A stretch of DNA of 5,096 bases. Source: JBBRUG01 sp038247995 (GTDB lineage Bacteria; Chloroflexota; Chloroflexia; Chloroflexales; Chloroflexaceae). The stretch's first letter is position 1. Each line of letters opens with the position of its first letter. Of this stretch, positions 1-4,938 are shown piece after piece. Under the pieces are notes generated by a model, which saw only the letters and a program-made list of their open reading frames with translations, did not search any database and was not told the origin of the DNA. A program made the translations under genes and the position numbers. The stretch covers positions 1 to 5,096 of the forward strand of contig JBBRUG010000390.1 in NCBI GenBank assembly GCA_038247995.1. The letters run 5' to 3'.

Positions 1-22
1 CAACGTCGCTGATCCGCGCCAT

Positions 23-127
23 CCGCACCCCCGACCCCCGCTCCGTCAGGCGGAGAGGAGGAGCCGGACGGCAGTACGATGCCCGATCTCCCTGCTCCCG
101 TTCAGGGAGCGGGGACGGGGGTGAGGG
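23..127. repeat. Inverted pair of GC-rich palindromic intergenic repeats
   Basis: Two copies of the same element of about 33 bases face each other. The right arm (95-127) contains GCTCCC-GTTCA-GGGAGC (94-110) followed by GGGGACGGGGGTGAGG. The left arm (23-55), read on the minus strand, contains CTCCG-CCTGA-CGGAG followed by GGGGGTCGGGGGTGCGG. Each arm has its own hairpin (41-55 and 94-110), and the arms are also largely complementary to each other, so the region could fold into one long imperfect hairpin. This resembles REP-type or other dispersed intergenic palindromes (hairpin plus a GGGGTGAGGG-like tail). It lies upstream of the transporter gene and holds no credible coding sequence. Family membership is inference; copy number elsewhere in the genome cannot be seen. 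Confidence 0.55.
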
Positions 128-183
128 CGTTCGGCGACCGTGCACCGACGTTGCTCAAGCCCTGGGTTTTGGGATGCTTGTGC

Positions 184-204
184 GGCTGGATGCCAGCCTT
201 CTCT
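184..204 (+). terminator. Possible weak hairpin terminator
   Basis: GGCTGG-ATG-CCAGCC is a perfect 6-bp stem with a 3-base loop (184-198), followed by TTCTCT. It could end transcription from a gene left of the window, before the transporter promoter. The T-run is poor and the stem short, so it may be only a chance palindrome. Confidence 0.22.
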
Positions 205-205
205 A

Positions 206-238
206 GCCGGCATAGCGGCGGGCAACGCCGGTTATACT
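206..238 (+). promoter_or_regulatory. Candidate promoter of the MFS transporter gene
   Basis: TATACT at 233-238 matches a sigma-70 type -10 box at 5 of 6 positions and would start transcription about 40 bases before the ATG at 285. No good -35 box sits 17 bases upstream. An inverted repeat CCGGC (207-211) / GCCGG (227-231), with a 15-base spacer, covers the -35 area and abuts the -10 box. It could be an operator for a dimeric repressor. Both calls rest on short motifs only. Confidence 0.3.
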
Positions 239-284
239 TCAGCGGGCGTTCAGCTTGGACGCTGAAGAGGGAAGTACGACTGCA

Positions 285-1490
285 ATGCAGACAGCCGAAG
301 CGACGCCGATAGGTTCGGCGCGACGGGGACGGATGCTCGTCATTGGCCTGGCATTTCTCGGGTTTATCAGCCTGGGCTTGCCGGATGGATTGCTCGGTGT
401 AGCCTGGCCTTCGATGGCGGTAACGCTGGATCAGCCGATTGGGGCACTCGGCACGATCGCCCCCTTTTTTATGGCCGGGTTTCTCGTTTCAAGCATTTTT
501 AGCGGGCGCTTACTGGCTCGTCTGGGAGTGGGCCGGTTGTTGGCGTTAAGCTGTCTGACGACGGCGACGGCCTTGCTCGGTTTTGCTGTTGCGCCATGGC
601 TGGGCCTGCTTTTTATGGCCGTGCTGCTCGGTGCGGGCGGTGGGGCGATCGACGCCGGCCTGAACGCCTATGCTGCGGTGCGCTTCAGCCCGCGGGTGAT
701 GCAGTGGTTGCACGCCTGCTACGGCATCGGCGCAACTGCCGGCCCGGCGCTGATGACGGCGCTACTGGTGGCGCAACGACCCTGGCAGCTTGGTTATGTG
801 ATGGTAGCCGTAGGCCAGTTGTTCCTGGCGCTCTGTTTCATCCTGAATCGGCGGCGCATGGAGGCCGGCGACGCGAACCGGGACGCCGAAGAGCCGACCC
901 CCTCGGTGGGCCTGCGCGCCGCCCTGCGGCGTCCAATCGTCTGGCTGAGTATGCTGGTTTTTATTGTCTACACTGGCTTTGAGGTGGCGGTTGGGCAGTG
1001 GAGCTATACCTTGCTCACGATTGGCCGCGGCGTGGCGCCGGAAGTGGCCGGGCAGTGGGTGACGCTCTTCTGGGGCGCACTGACGGTAGGGCGTATTCTG
1101 GCCGGCCTCTTCGGTCATCGGCTGACGCCGGTAATGCAGCTTTGGGGCGGCGCAATCGGTGCAGCAATCGGCGCAGTGCTGATCGGGCTCGGCAGCGGGC
1201 CGGTTGCAAATGTCAGTGGGCTGGTGCTGGCCGGGCTGAGCCTTGCGCCGATCTTTCCGGCGCTGATCGCTACCACGACGGAGCGCGTGGGGCGCAGTTA
1301 CGCCCCAGACACGATCGGATTGCAAGTAGCTGCGGCGAATATCGGCGCGGCGGGTATTCCCTGGCTGATCGGGCAGGCGGTGGAGGCGACAACGGTGAAT
1401 GTGATCGGGATTTGCCTCGTGATTGCCGCTGTCGTTTACCTCGGACTGTTTGCCGGGTTGATGCTGGCCGCGCGGCGGAGGTCGGTCTAA
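285..1490 (+). CDS. MFS transporter, 12-TM permease of unknown substrate
   Basis: The 401-aa product is a major facilitator superfamily permease of the inner membrane, expected to move a small solute by proton-coupled transport or exchange. It shows a short polar N-terminus, then about twelve hydrophobic segments in two halves, with a central polar loop rich in R, E and D (around residues 200-215). GLPDGLLG in TM1 (31-38) and SGRLLARLGVGR in the loop after TM2 (73-84) fit MFS motif A. GAGGGAIDAGLN in TM4 (116-127) recalls the FucP/YbjJ-like branch, where a D-x-GLN motif is common. Length is normal for the superfamily. ATG 285 was chosen because a purine-rich AGAGGGAAG lies about ten bases upstream; an in-frame TTG at 255 would add ten residues without a good ribosome site. 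No neighbour suggests the substrate (sugar, drug or other), and the gene appears to be transcribed alone. Confidence 0.9.
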   Translation: MQTAEATPIGSARRGRMLVIGLAFLGFISLGLPDGLLGVAWPSMAVTLDQPIGALGTIAPFFMAGFLVSSIFSGRLLARLGVGRLLALSCLTTATALLGFAVAPWLGLLFMAVLLGAGGGAIDAGLNAYAAVRFSPRVMQWLHACYGIGATAGPALMTALLVAQRPWQLGYVMVAVGQLFLALCFILNRRRMEAGDANRDAEEPTPSVGLRAALRRPIVWLSMLVFIVYTGFEVAVGQWSYTLLTIGRGVAPEVAGQWVTLFWGALTVGRILAGLFGHRLTPVMQLWGGAIGAAIGAVLIGLGSGPVANVSGLVLAGLSLAPIFPALIATTTERVGRSYAPDTIGLQVAAANIGAAGIPWLIGQAVEATTVNVIGICLVIAAVVYLGLFAGLMLAARRRSV

Positions 1491-1491
1491 A

Positions 1492-1522
1492 TTGTAAAAA
1501 GTTTATTAAGAATACGTTTATA
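1492..1522 (+). promoter_or_regulatory. Candidate promoter of the secreted propeller gene
   Basis: Directly after the transporter stop codon (1488-1490) the sequence turns sharply AT-rich for about 30 bases. TTGTAA (1492-1497) could serve as -35 and TTTATA (1517-1522) as -10, with a long 19-base spacer. The contrast with the surrounding GC-rich DNA supports a separate promoter for the next gene, but box assignments are tentative. I see no intrinsic terminator for the transporter here. Confidence 0.33.
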
Positions 1523-1576
1523 GGTGCGGGCAACGGCGCCTGCTCTCATTCAGATAGTAGCAACCGGAGGTCACTT

Positions 1577-2968
1577 GTGCATCATATTCAACGCATCACA
1601 GCCCTGCTCATCGTGACGATTCTGGCGGTTGGGATTATTGGCGGCACGGCGGCGCAACCGCCCGCAACGACACTGTATTTGCCATTGCTGCGGACGGCTT
1701 TTCAAACCGGGCCTAATACGAATCTGAATGTGGCTACGGCAACCCACTTGGGCGGCGCGGAGGCGGATCGCGGCACAGCCGTCGATATTGGCCCCGACGG
1801 CACGATCGTCATCGCCGGCGTGCTGCCGGACTATGCGCCAACAGTTGACGTAACGATACTGCTGAACGGCACCTCGGGCGCCGTTATGCGCTTTGATCGC
1901 ACCGGCCAATCGCTGATCGCATTCACGCGGATCGGTGCAAGTGTGAATGATCTGGAGATCAGCCCCGACGGAATGATTATTGTGTGCGGCGATTTTGGGC
2001 TTGCCGCGCTTGATGCGACGGCGAGCGACGTGCTGTGGAGCGCTGCGCCGGGCGTTGGGAAGCGCTGTGCAGTGGGCGAAGACGGCACGGCGGCGGTGCT
2101 GGTGGGTGGCACAGCGTATGCCTATGATGCCGAAGGCGCGCCGCTCGGCAATTGGGCCGTGGCCGGTAGCGCCCAGAACGACATTGCGGTTGATGGCCGA
2201 AATAAGTTGGTGATCGCCACCGGGTTTACCCAGGTGGCTTCCAAGTTGCAACATCCGTTTATCCGTGGTTACAACTACAGCGGTGAACTACGCTGGCGCA
2301 GCTACGATTTTCCGGCTCAGGTCGGAAACCTCACCGCCGACACACGCGGCGAGCGGATCGCGCTTGGACGCGACGGCAAGCTTTATTTCACCGGCTCGAT
2401 CAACGGCGGCACCGGGGTGTCGGTTTTCAGTCGTGACCCGCAGGACGCGAACCGGAGTGCAAATGCCCGAACCGTGCAGACCGACAACTACACCCGACCA
2501 ACCAATGTCGGCAATGTGAAGATGCTCTGGTTCGGGCGCTTCAACCCGGCCGACGGTGCGCTGGAACTCGGTCAGTCGGTGCTAACGCGGCGGGATAACG
2601 GCCAGGGCAATTCGATTGGCGGGGAGGCGATCACGGCCGACGCCGACGGCACAGTGTATATCGCTGGCTCAGCAAGTTCAGCGATTGCCGACCGCGACGA
2701 GGTGACGATTTCCGGCGCGCCGATCGGGGCGTATGGCTCCTTCGACGCCTACGTGCTGGTAGTGTCGCCCGACTTTACGCAGCGCAAGCATTGGGTGGCC
2801 TTCGCCGGGCCGACAGGCGGGCGGGGTGGGGTGAACGGCGTGGCGGTGCGCAATGGCGCTGCGGCGCTGGCGGCAACCCTCAACGCCGGCGCGTTCATCA
2901 CCCGGAATGCCGTGCAGGCTGTACCGGGCGGTGATACGGAAGCGTATCTGGCGGTGTGGGAGCAGTAG
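1577..2968 (+). CDS. Secreted beta-propeller-like (SBBP-type repeat) protein
   Basis: This 463-aa protein is probably exported and anchored or released outside the membrane; its function is unknown. GTG 1577 is the start because GGAGG (1566-1570) sits six bases upstream; the frame is open further back only as a shadow of the transporter gene. Residues 1-26 form a signal peptide: HHIQR n-region, hydrophobic core LLIVTILAVGIIGG, likely cleavage at TAA|Q. The following YLPLL (about 32-36) is a segment I associate with Chloroflexota secreted proteins. The body repeats a strand-turn-strand unit of the type A-V-D-x-x-PDG-T-V-x-I-A-G near residues 66, 124, 162, 201, 259, 349 and 419, often with a D-G turn, as in SBBP/NHL-like propeller blades. 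No catalytic motif, lipobox or C-terminal anchor was seen. It is probably monocistronic; neighbours give no functional clue. It could be an adhesin or a binding scaffold, but this is speculation. Confidence 0.85.
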   Translation: MHHIQRITALLIVTILAVGIIGGTAAQPPATTLYLPLLRTAFQTGPNTNLNVATATHLGGAEADRGTAVDIGPDGTIVIAGVLPDYAPTVDVTILLNGTSGAVMRFDRTGQSLIAFTRIGASVNDLEISPDGMIIVCGDFGLAALDATASDVLWSAAPGVGKRCAVGEDGTAAVLVGGTAYAYDAEGAPLGNWAVAGSAQNDIAVDGRNKLVIATGFTQVASKLQHPFIRGYNYSGELRWRSYDFPAQVGNLTADTRGERIALGRDGKLYFTGSINGGTGVSVFSRDPQDANRSANARTVQTDNYTRPTNVGNVKMLWFGRFNPADGALELGQSVLTRRDNGQGNSIGGEAITADADGTVYIAGSASSAIADRDEVTISGAPIGAYGSFDAYVLVVSPDFTQRKHWVAFAGPTGGRGGVNGVAVRNGAAALAATLNAGAFITRNAVQAVPGGDTEAYLAVWEQ

Positions 2969-3239
2969 GGCCAAGACGCAGGCGGCGCGCGGCAAGAAGC
3001 AGACCGCACAGCGCGTGCCAATGCGGTGTGCATGCGCCCGACGCTCAAAGCGGTCGCTTGTTTGTACACTACAGCGGCCAGCATAACGATTGAGCCGTCC
3101 GCTTCGCGTGGGGCGGCTTGCCGCGCGCCCACAAGGGGCGCAGTGGAATGCCCACTGCTCTAGGTCGAGTGCCCGCGCACCAGTGGTTTGCGGGCACCGA
3201 GCGCCCTTCACTCGTTGCGGAGCGCCGTAACTGGGCCAG
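2969..3239. other. Gene-free spacer
   Basis: No frame on either strand gives a protein with recognisable domains, and no ribosome site precedes a plausible start. The left part (2969-3090) is featureless to me. The right part carries the hairpin cluster described separately. If the truncated VWA gene was once complete, its N-terminal half would have been expected here, but no trace of the family's HExxH-containing peptidase region can be read in any forward frame. Confidence 0.6.
3093..3200. repeat. Cluster of four adjacent hairpins
   Basis: Four stem-loops follow one another almost without gaps. AGCCGTCC (3093-3100) pairs with GGGCGGCT (3111-3118), 8 bp with one G-T. GCGCCC (3125-3130) pairs with GGGCGC (3136-3141). 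GCAGTGG (3140-3146) pairs with CCACTGC (3152-3158). GTGCCCGC (3169-3176) pairs with GCGGGCAC (3190-3197), extended by TCG/CGA with one bulged A. The second and third share two bases and are mutually exclusive at the edge. No T-run follows, so a simple intrinsic terminator is unlikely, though the first could slow polymerase after the propeller gene. A REP-like repeat or a structured RNA are the alternatives. Confidence 0.5.
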
Positions 3240-3773
3240 TTGCGCGTTCCGCGGCTCGATTGGCGCACGTTGCTTTGGCGCTACCTCGTGCAGACGCCGA
3301 CCGACTTTGCCGGTTTCGACCGCCGCTTTGTCGGCCAGGGCACCTACCTGGAGATGCTCGATAGCCAGTCGTTACGGGTATATGTTGTGGTGGATACGAG
3401 CGGATCGATCGCTAAAGGGGCGCTGGAACTGTTCATTGCTGAGGTGCAGGCGATCTTGCGCGCCTATCCGCATCTGCGCTGCGAGCTCTTTTATGCCGAT
3501 ATGAAGTTGTACGGCCCGTATCCGCTCACGGCGCGCAGCGAACTGCCCGCGCCACAGGGCGGCGGCGGCACCGACTTTCGGCCCTTCTTCCGCGCATTGG
3601 CCCAGCGCAGCGATCCGCATGCGGCGTCGGTGGCGATCTACCTGACCGACGGCTGGGGCGCTTTTCCGTCTGCCCCGCCGCGCTGCCCAACGCTCTGGGT
3701 GGTCACTCCCGGCGGGCGTGATCTTGGCGCATTTCCTTTTGGCGAGGCGATGCGGCTGCTGCCCGCGGCGTAG
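3240..3773 (+). pseudogene. Truncated DUF2201 VWA-like metallopeptidase, C-terminal half only
   Basis: The readable product (177 aa from TTG 3240) matches the C-terminal VWA-like domain of the DUF2201 family, whose full proteins are roughly 400 aa with an N-terminal zinc-peptidase-like domain. Visible landmarks are LDWRTLLWRYL (6-16), DRRFVGQGTYLE (27-38), the MIDAS motif DTSGS (52-56) after a VYVVV strand, GGGGTDFRP (107-115), YLTDGWGAFP (134-143) and LWVVTPGG near the end. The C-terminus looks natural. The frame is closed by TAA at 3228-3230, only three codons before the TTG, no ribosome site is present, and the peptidase half is absent, so this is most likely a decayed remnant. The MoxR-type AAA+ ATPase that usually accompanies this family is also missing here. 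Preservation of the whole MIDAS half without a stop or frameshift suggests recent truncation, or use as a short stand-alone VWA protein. Confidence 0.75.
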
Positions 3774-3951
3774 GCGTACGGCGTGAACGGTTACTTGCGG
3801 CCCCTGGCTGGTCTTGGTAATCCTCAGCCACACTTCGCCATACGTGTACTTCGTGCTTTCCTCGCTCGGCGCTAGCTCTGCATGCGTGAGATCAAAGAGT
3901 TGGTCGACCTGCGCGTTGGGGGAATACGCGCCCTGAAGGGCGCTGCTCTCG
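3774..3951 (-). pseudogene. Unrecognised coding relic on the minus strand
   Basis: Read on the minus strand, this stretch gives a coherent, protein-like sequence including AYSPNAQVDQLFDLTHAEL, then APSEESTKYTYGEVWLRIT and KTSQGPQVTVHAV. Its composition is balanced, unlike the R/A/P-rich shadows typical of this GC-rich DNA. It has no clear start, and its frame runs on as antisense of the VWA gene, so only an internal or C-terminal piece can be present. Most of it lies in the 158-bp repeat. In the right copy a missing base breaks the frame exactly after AELA, which suggests that the left copy is nearer the ancestral form. I do not recognise the family. It may be chance reading of a conserved noncoding repeat. 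Confidence 0.22.
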
Positions 3952-3987
3952 GGTGCGGAGCAATGGGCCGCTGAAGCGGCTACGCGG
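3829..3987 (+). repeat. Long direct repeat, left copy
   Basis: These 159 bases, from CACACTTCGCC to GGCTACGCGG, recur at 4939-5096. The only difference I find is one base: CTCGGCGCTAGC here against CTCGCGCTAGC on the right. Sequences before the repeat (3774-3828 against 4902-4938) are unrelated, so the left boundary is sharp. Here the repeat runs on without a break into the methyltransferase tail relic. The copies are 1110 bp apart and enclose the MazF module. Confidence 0.95.
3928..3980. repeat. Twin hairpins with identical TGAA loops
   Basis: GCGCCC-TGAA-GGGCGC (3928-3943) and GCCGC-TGAA-GCGGC (3967-3980) are perfect stem-loops sharing the same four-base loop. The same pair is present in the right repeat copy at 5037-5052 and 5076-5089. 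On the minus strand the second hairpin begins almost at the TAG of the repeated methyltransferase tail, the place for a terminator-like or mRNA-stabilising structure. No T-run follows it. Confidence 0.6.
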
Positions 3988-4094
3988 TTGATCGCGGAAT
4001 GGGCATGCGTGGCGGCACCGCCCACACCCGGCGGCAACGCAACGGACGCAGGGCTACGCGGTTGATCGCGGAATGGGCATGCGCGGCGGGGCCG
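3978..4094 (-). repeat. Short direct repeat: duplicated methyltransferase 3' end
   Basis: GGCTACGCGG onward at 3978-4020 recurs at 4052-4094, offset by 74 bases. The first 32 bases are identical and about three mismatches follow. On the minus strand both copies encode PPRMPIPRSTA followed by TAG (stop codons at 3980-3982 and 4054-4056). The 31 bases between the two copies show no homology to the body of the methyltransferase relic. So the gene's last codons have been copied, not a longer segment. Confidence 0.8.
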
Positions 4095-4200
4095 TTTCCC
4101 ATAGCACGGCTTCGGCTTCCGGCGTTAAGCCGTAGGCCGCGTTGACCAGCGCGGCGAGGCGTTGTTCCAGCCGCAGCGCTTCATGCCCGCTAGCGTGTAC
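4054..4200 (-). pseudogene. C-terminal relic of an Eco57I/PglX-like DNA methyltransferase
   Basis: The minus strand encodes about 48 residues ending at TAG (4054-4056): GHEALRLEQRLAALVNAAYG then LTPEAEAVLWETAPPRMPIPRSTA. The pattern R-L-x-x-L-V-N-x-A-Y-G-L-T-P-E-x-x-x-L-W-x-T-A-P-P-R-M-P is one I associate with the extreme C-terminus of large class I SAM-dependent DNA (adenine) methyltransferases of type II/Eco57I-like restriction-modification systems and related PglX proteins. The SAM-binding and NPPY catalytic regions are absent. Going upstream in this frame, the similarity fades near 4200 and stops occur at 4231-4233 and 4246-4248. The break falls where the antitoxin promoter begins, so the toxin-antitoxin cassette seems joined onto the cut gene. 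This is recognition from memory of family endings and needs a search to confirm. Confidence 0.5.
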
Positions 4201-4210
4201 GTTGGCGCTG

Positions 4211-4219
4211 TGATATACT
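4211..4219 (+). promoter_or_regulatory. Candidate extended -10 promoter of the toxin-antitoxin operon
   Basis: TGATATACT is an extended -10 element (TGn plus TATACT, 5 of 6 positions of the consensus). No convincing -35 box lies upstream, as is common for extended -10 promoters. Transcription would start near 4226 and give a leader of about 90 bases before the antitoxin ATG. A weaker alternative, TTGAAC (4220-4225) with TGCTTA (4243-4248), overlaps it. Confidence 0.4.
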
Positions 4220-4235
4220 TTGAACAACCGTCAAC

Positions 4236-4262
4236 GAGCATCTGCTTACAACGTGAATGCTC
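4236..4262. promoter_or_regulatory. Possible autoregulatory operator
   Basis: GAGCAT (4236-4241) and ATGCTC (4257-4262) form a perfect inverted repeat with a 15-base spacer, so the arm centres are 21 bases apart (two helical turns). It lies just after the predicted transcription start of the toxin-antitoxin operon. Such operons are normally repressed by their own antitoxin or complex at palindromes like this. The assignment is inference from position and symmetry. Confidence 0.3.
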
Positions 4263-4314
4263 AGTGAATGCGCCCCTAACGCGCGTATATGGCGTACCAC
4301 ATCGGAGGGTACTG

Positions 4315-4560
4315 ATGACTCTGACATCCGTCAAGGCACAAGTGACCCAGGCCCTTGACACCCTGAGTGAGGCAGAACTTCAGCAGGTTGCTGACTATGT
4401 TGCTTTTGTCCGCTTCCGTGCCCGGCTCGCACCGCTGCCATCGGGTGATGCAACCCAACTAGCAACACTCTACAAGGAATTTGAAGATGAGGATCGCGCG
4501 TTGGCGGAAGTGGGGCTAGACGAATATTGTGCTCGTCTGCAAACTGAGGATCAGCAATGA
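4315..4560 (+). CDS. Antitoxin of the MazF module, DUF2281-like
   Basis: This 81-aa protein is the likely antitoxin that binds and neutralises the MazF toxin encoded next. The N-terminal half (residues 6-37) reads as two amphipathic helices, VKAQVTQALDTLSEAELQQV followed by ADYVAFVRFRAR, the L-S-E-x-E-L-x-x-V-x-D-(Y/F)-V-x-F pattern of DUF2281-like small antitoxins. The C-terminal half (about 48-81) is acidic (YKEFEDEDRALAEVGLDEY) and probably disordered when free, as expected for a toxin-wrapping tail that is open to proteolysis. No AbrB/MazE swapped-hairpin domain is visible. The start at ATG 4315 is set by GGAGGG (4304-4309) five bases upstream; an open frame continues to 4162 but without a ribosome site. 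The gene overlaps the toxin by four bases (ATGA), implying translational coupling with antitoxin made first. Confidence 0.8.
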   Translation: MTLTSVKAQVTQALDTLSEAELQQVADYVAFVRFRARLAPLPSGDATQLATLYKEFEDEDRALAEVGLDEYCARLQTEDQQ

Positions 4561-4901
4561 TCTTCATCCGCGGTGAGATCTGGCTCGCCGACCTGAATCC
4601 AATCCGCGGTTCCGAGCAAGCCGGCATTCGGCCGGTACTCATTTTCCAAAACGATACCATCAACCGCTTTAGAACCACTGTCATCACGATCCCGTTTACA
4701 ACCAATCTGCGACGGGCTGCGCTGCCGTCGTGTGTGCGGGTTGCCGCAGACGAGGGCGGTTTGAGCAACGACTCGGTTGTGTTGTGTCACCAACTACGGG
4801 TCTTGGATCCGACGCGTTTGATTCGGCGCTTGGGTAGCGTGAGCCAGCAGACGATGCTTGAGATCGAGCGGTGTGTCCTCTTTACGTTGGGGATCGTCTA
4901 A
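4557..4901 (+). CDS. mazF: MazF/PemK-family endoribonuclease toxin
   Basis: This 114-aa cytoplasmic toxin should act as a dimeric, ribosome-independent endoribonuclease that cleaves single-stranded mRNA at a short motif and arrests growth when the antitoxin is lost. Family landmarks: RGEIWLADLNP (5-15), GSEQAGIRPVLIFQND (18-33), the strand VITIPFTTN (42-50), and DSVVLCHQLRVLD in the C-terminal half. By my alignment from memory to Bacillus subtilis MazF, catalytic Arg25 and Thr48 fall at the same positions here (R25, T48), so the enzyme looks active. Length is typical (110-120 aa). ATG 4557 overlaps the antitoxin stop, so the two form one operon with coupled translation. The cleavage motif cannot be read from sequence. 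The gene ends 37 bases before the right 158-bp repeat, and no terminator is visible in between. Confidence 0.95.
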   Translation: MIFIRGEIWLADLNPIRGSEQAGIRPVLIFQNDTINRFRTTVITIPFTTNLRRAALPSCVRVAADEGGLSNDSVVLCHQLRVLDPTRLIRRLGSVSQQTMLEIERCVLFTLGIV

Positions 4902-4938
4902 TCGGCTAATCCATAGTCGCAGGCAGCAGGCGCCCACG

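Noticed and set aside
79..312. Plus-strand open frame of 77 codons in the leader region.
   Set aside because: It runs through the palindromic repeat, the hairpin and the promoter, and overlaps the transporter start; the composition is not protein-like.
762..1325. Minus-strand open frame of 187 codons inside the transporter gene.
   Set aside because: Antisense shadow of a clear membrane protein; no ribosome site, domain or motif.
998..1576. Upstream extension of the propeller frame by 193 codons.
   Set aside because: It overlaps the transporter gene in another frame and has the R/A/G-rich look of a shadow. A signal peptide and a GGAGG site fix the start at GTG 1577.
3093..3200. tRNA, integron attC site or CRISPR array.
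   Set aside because: No tRNA arm pattern or anticodon loop, no attC core sites, and no regularly spaced identical repeats; just consecutive unrelated hairpins.
2678..3268. Minus-strand frame with Cys pairs (such as FHCAPCG) suggesting a zinc ribbon.
   Set aside because: Most of it is antisense to the propeller gene, and the Cys-rich part falls in the hairpin cluster, where the palindromes explain the sequence.
4125..4361. Minus-strand frame of 78 codons across the antitoxin promoter.
   Set aside because: It lacks a ribosome site and overlaps the better supported methyltransferase tail (different frame) and the antitoxin start.
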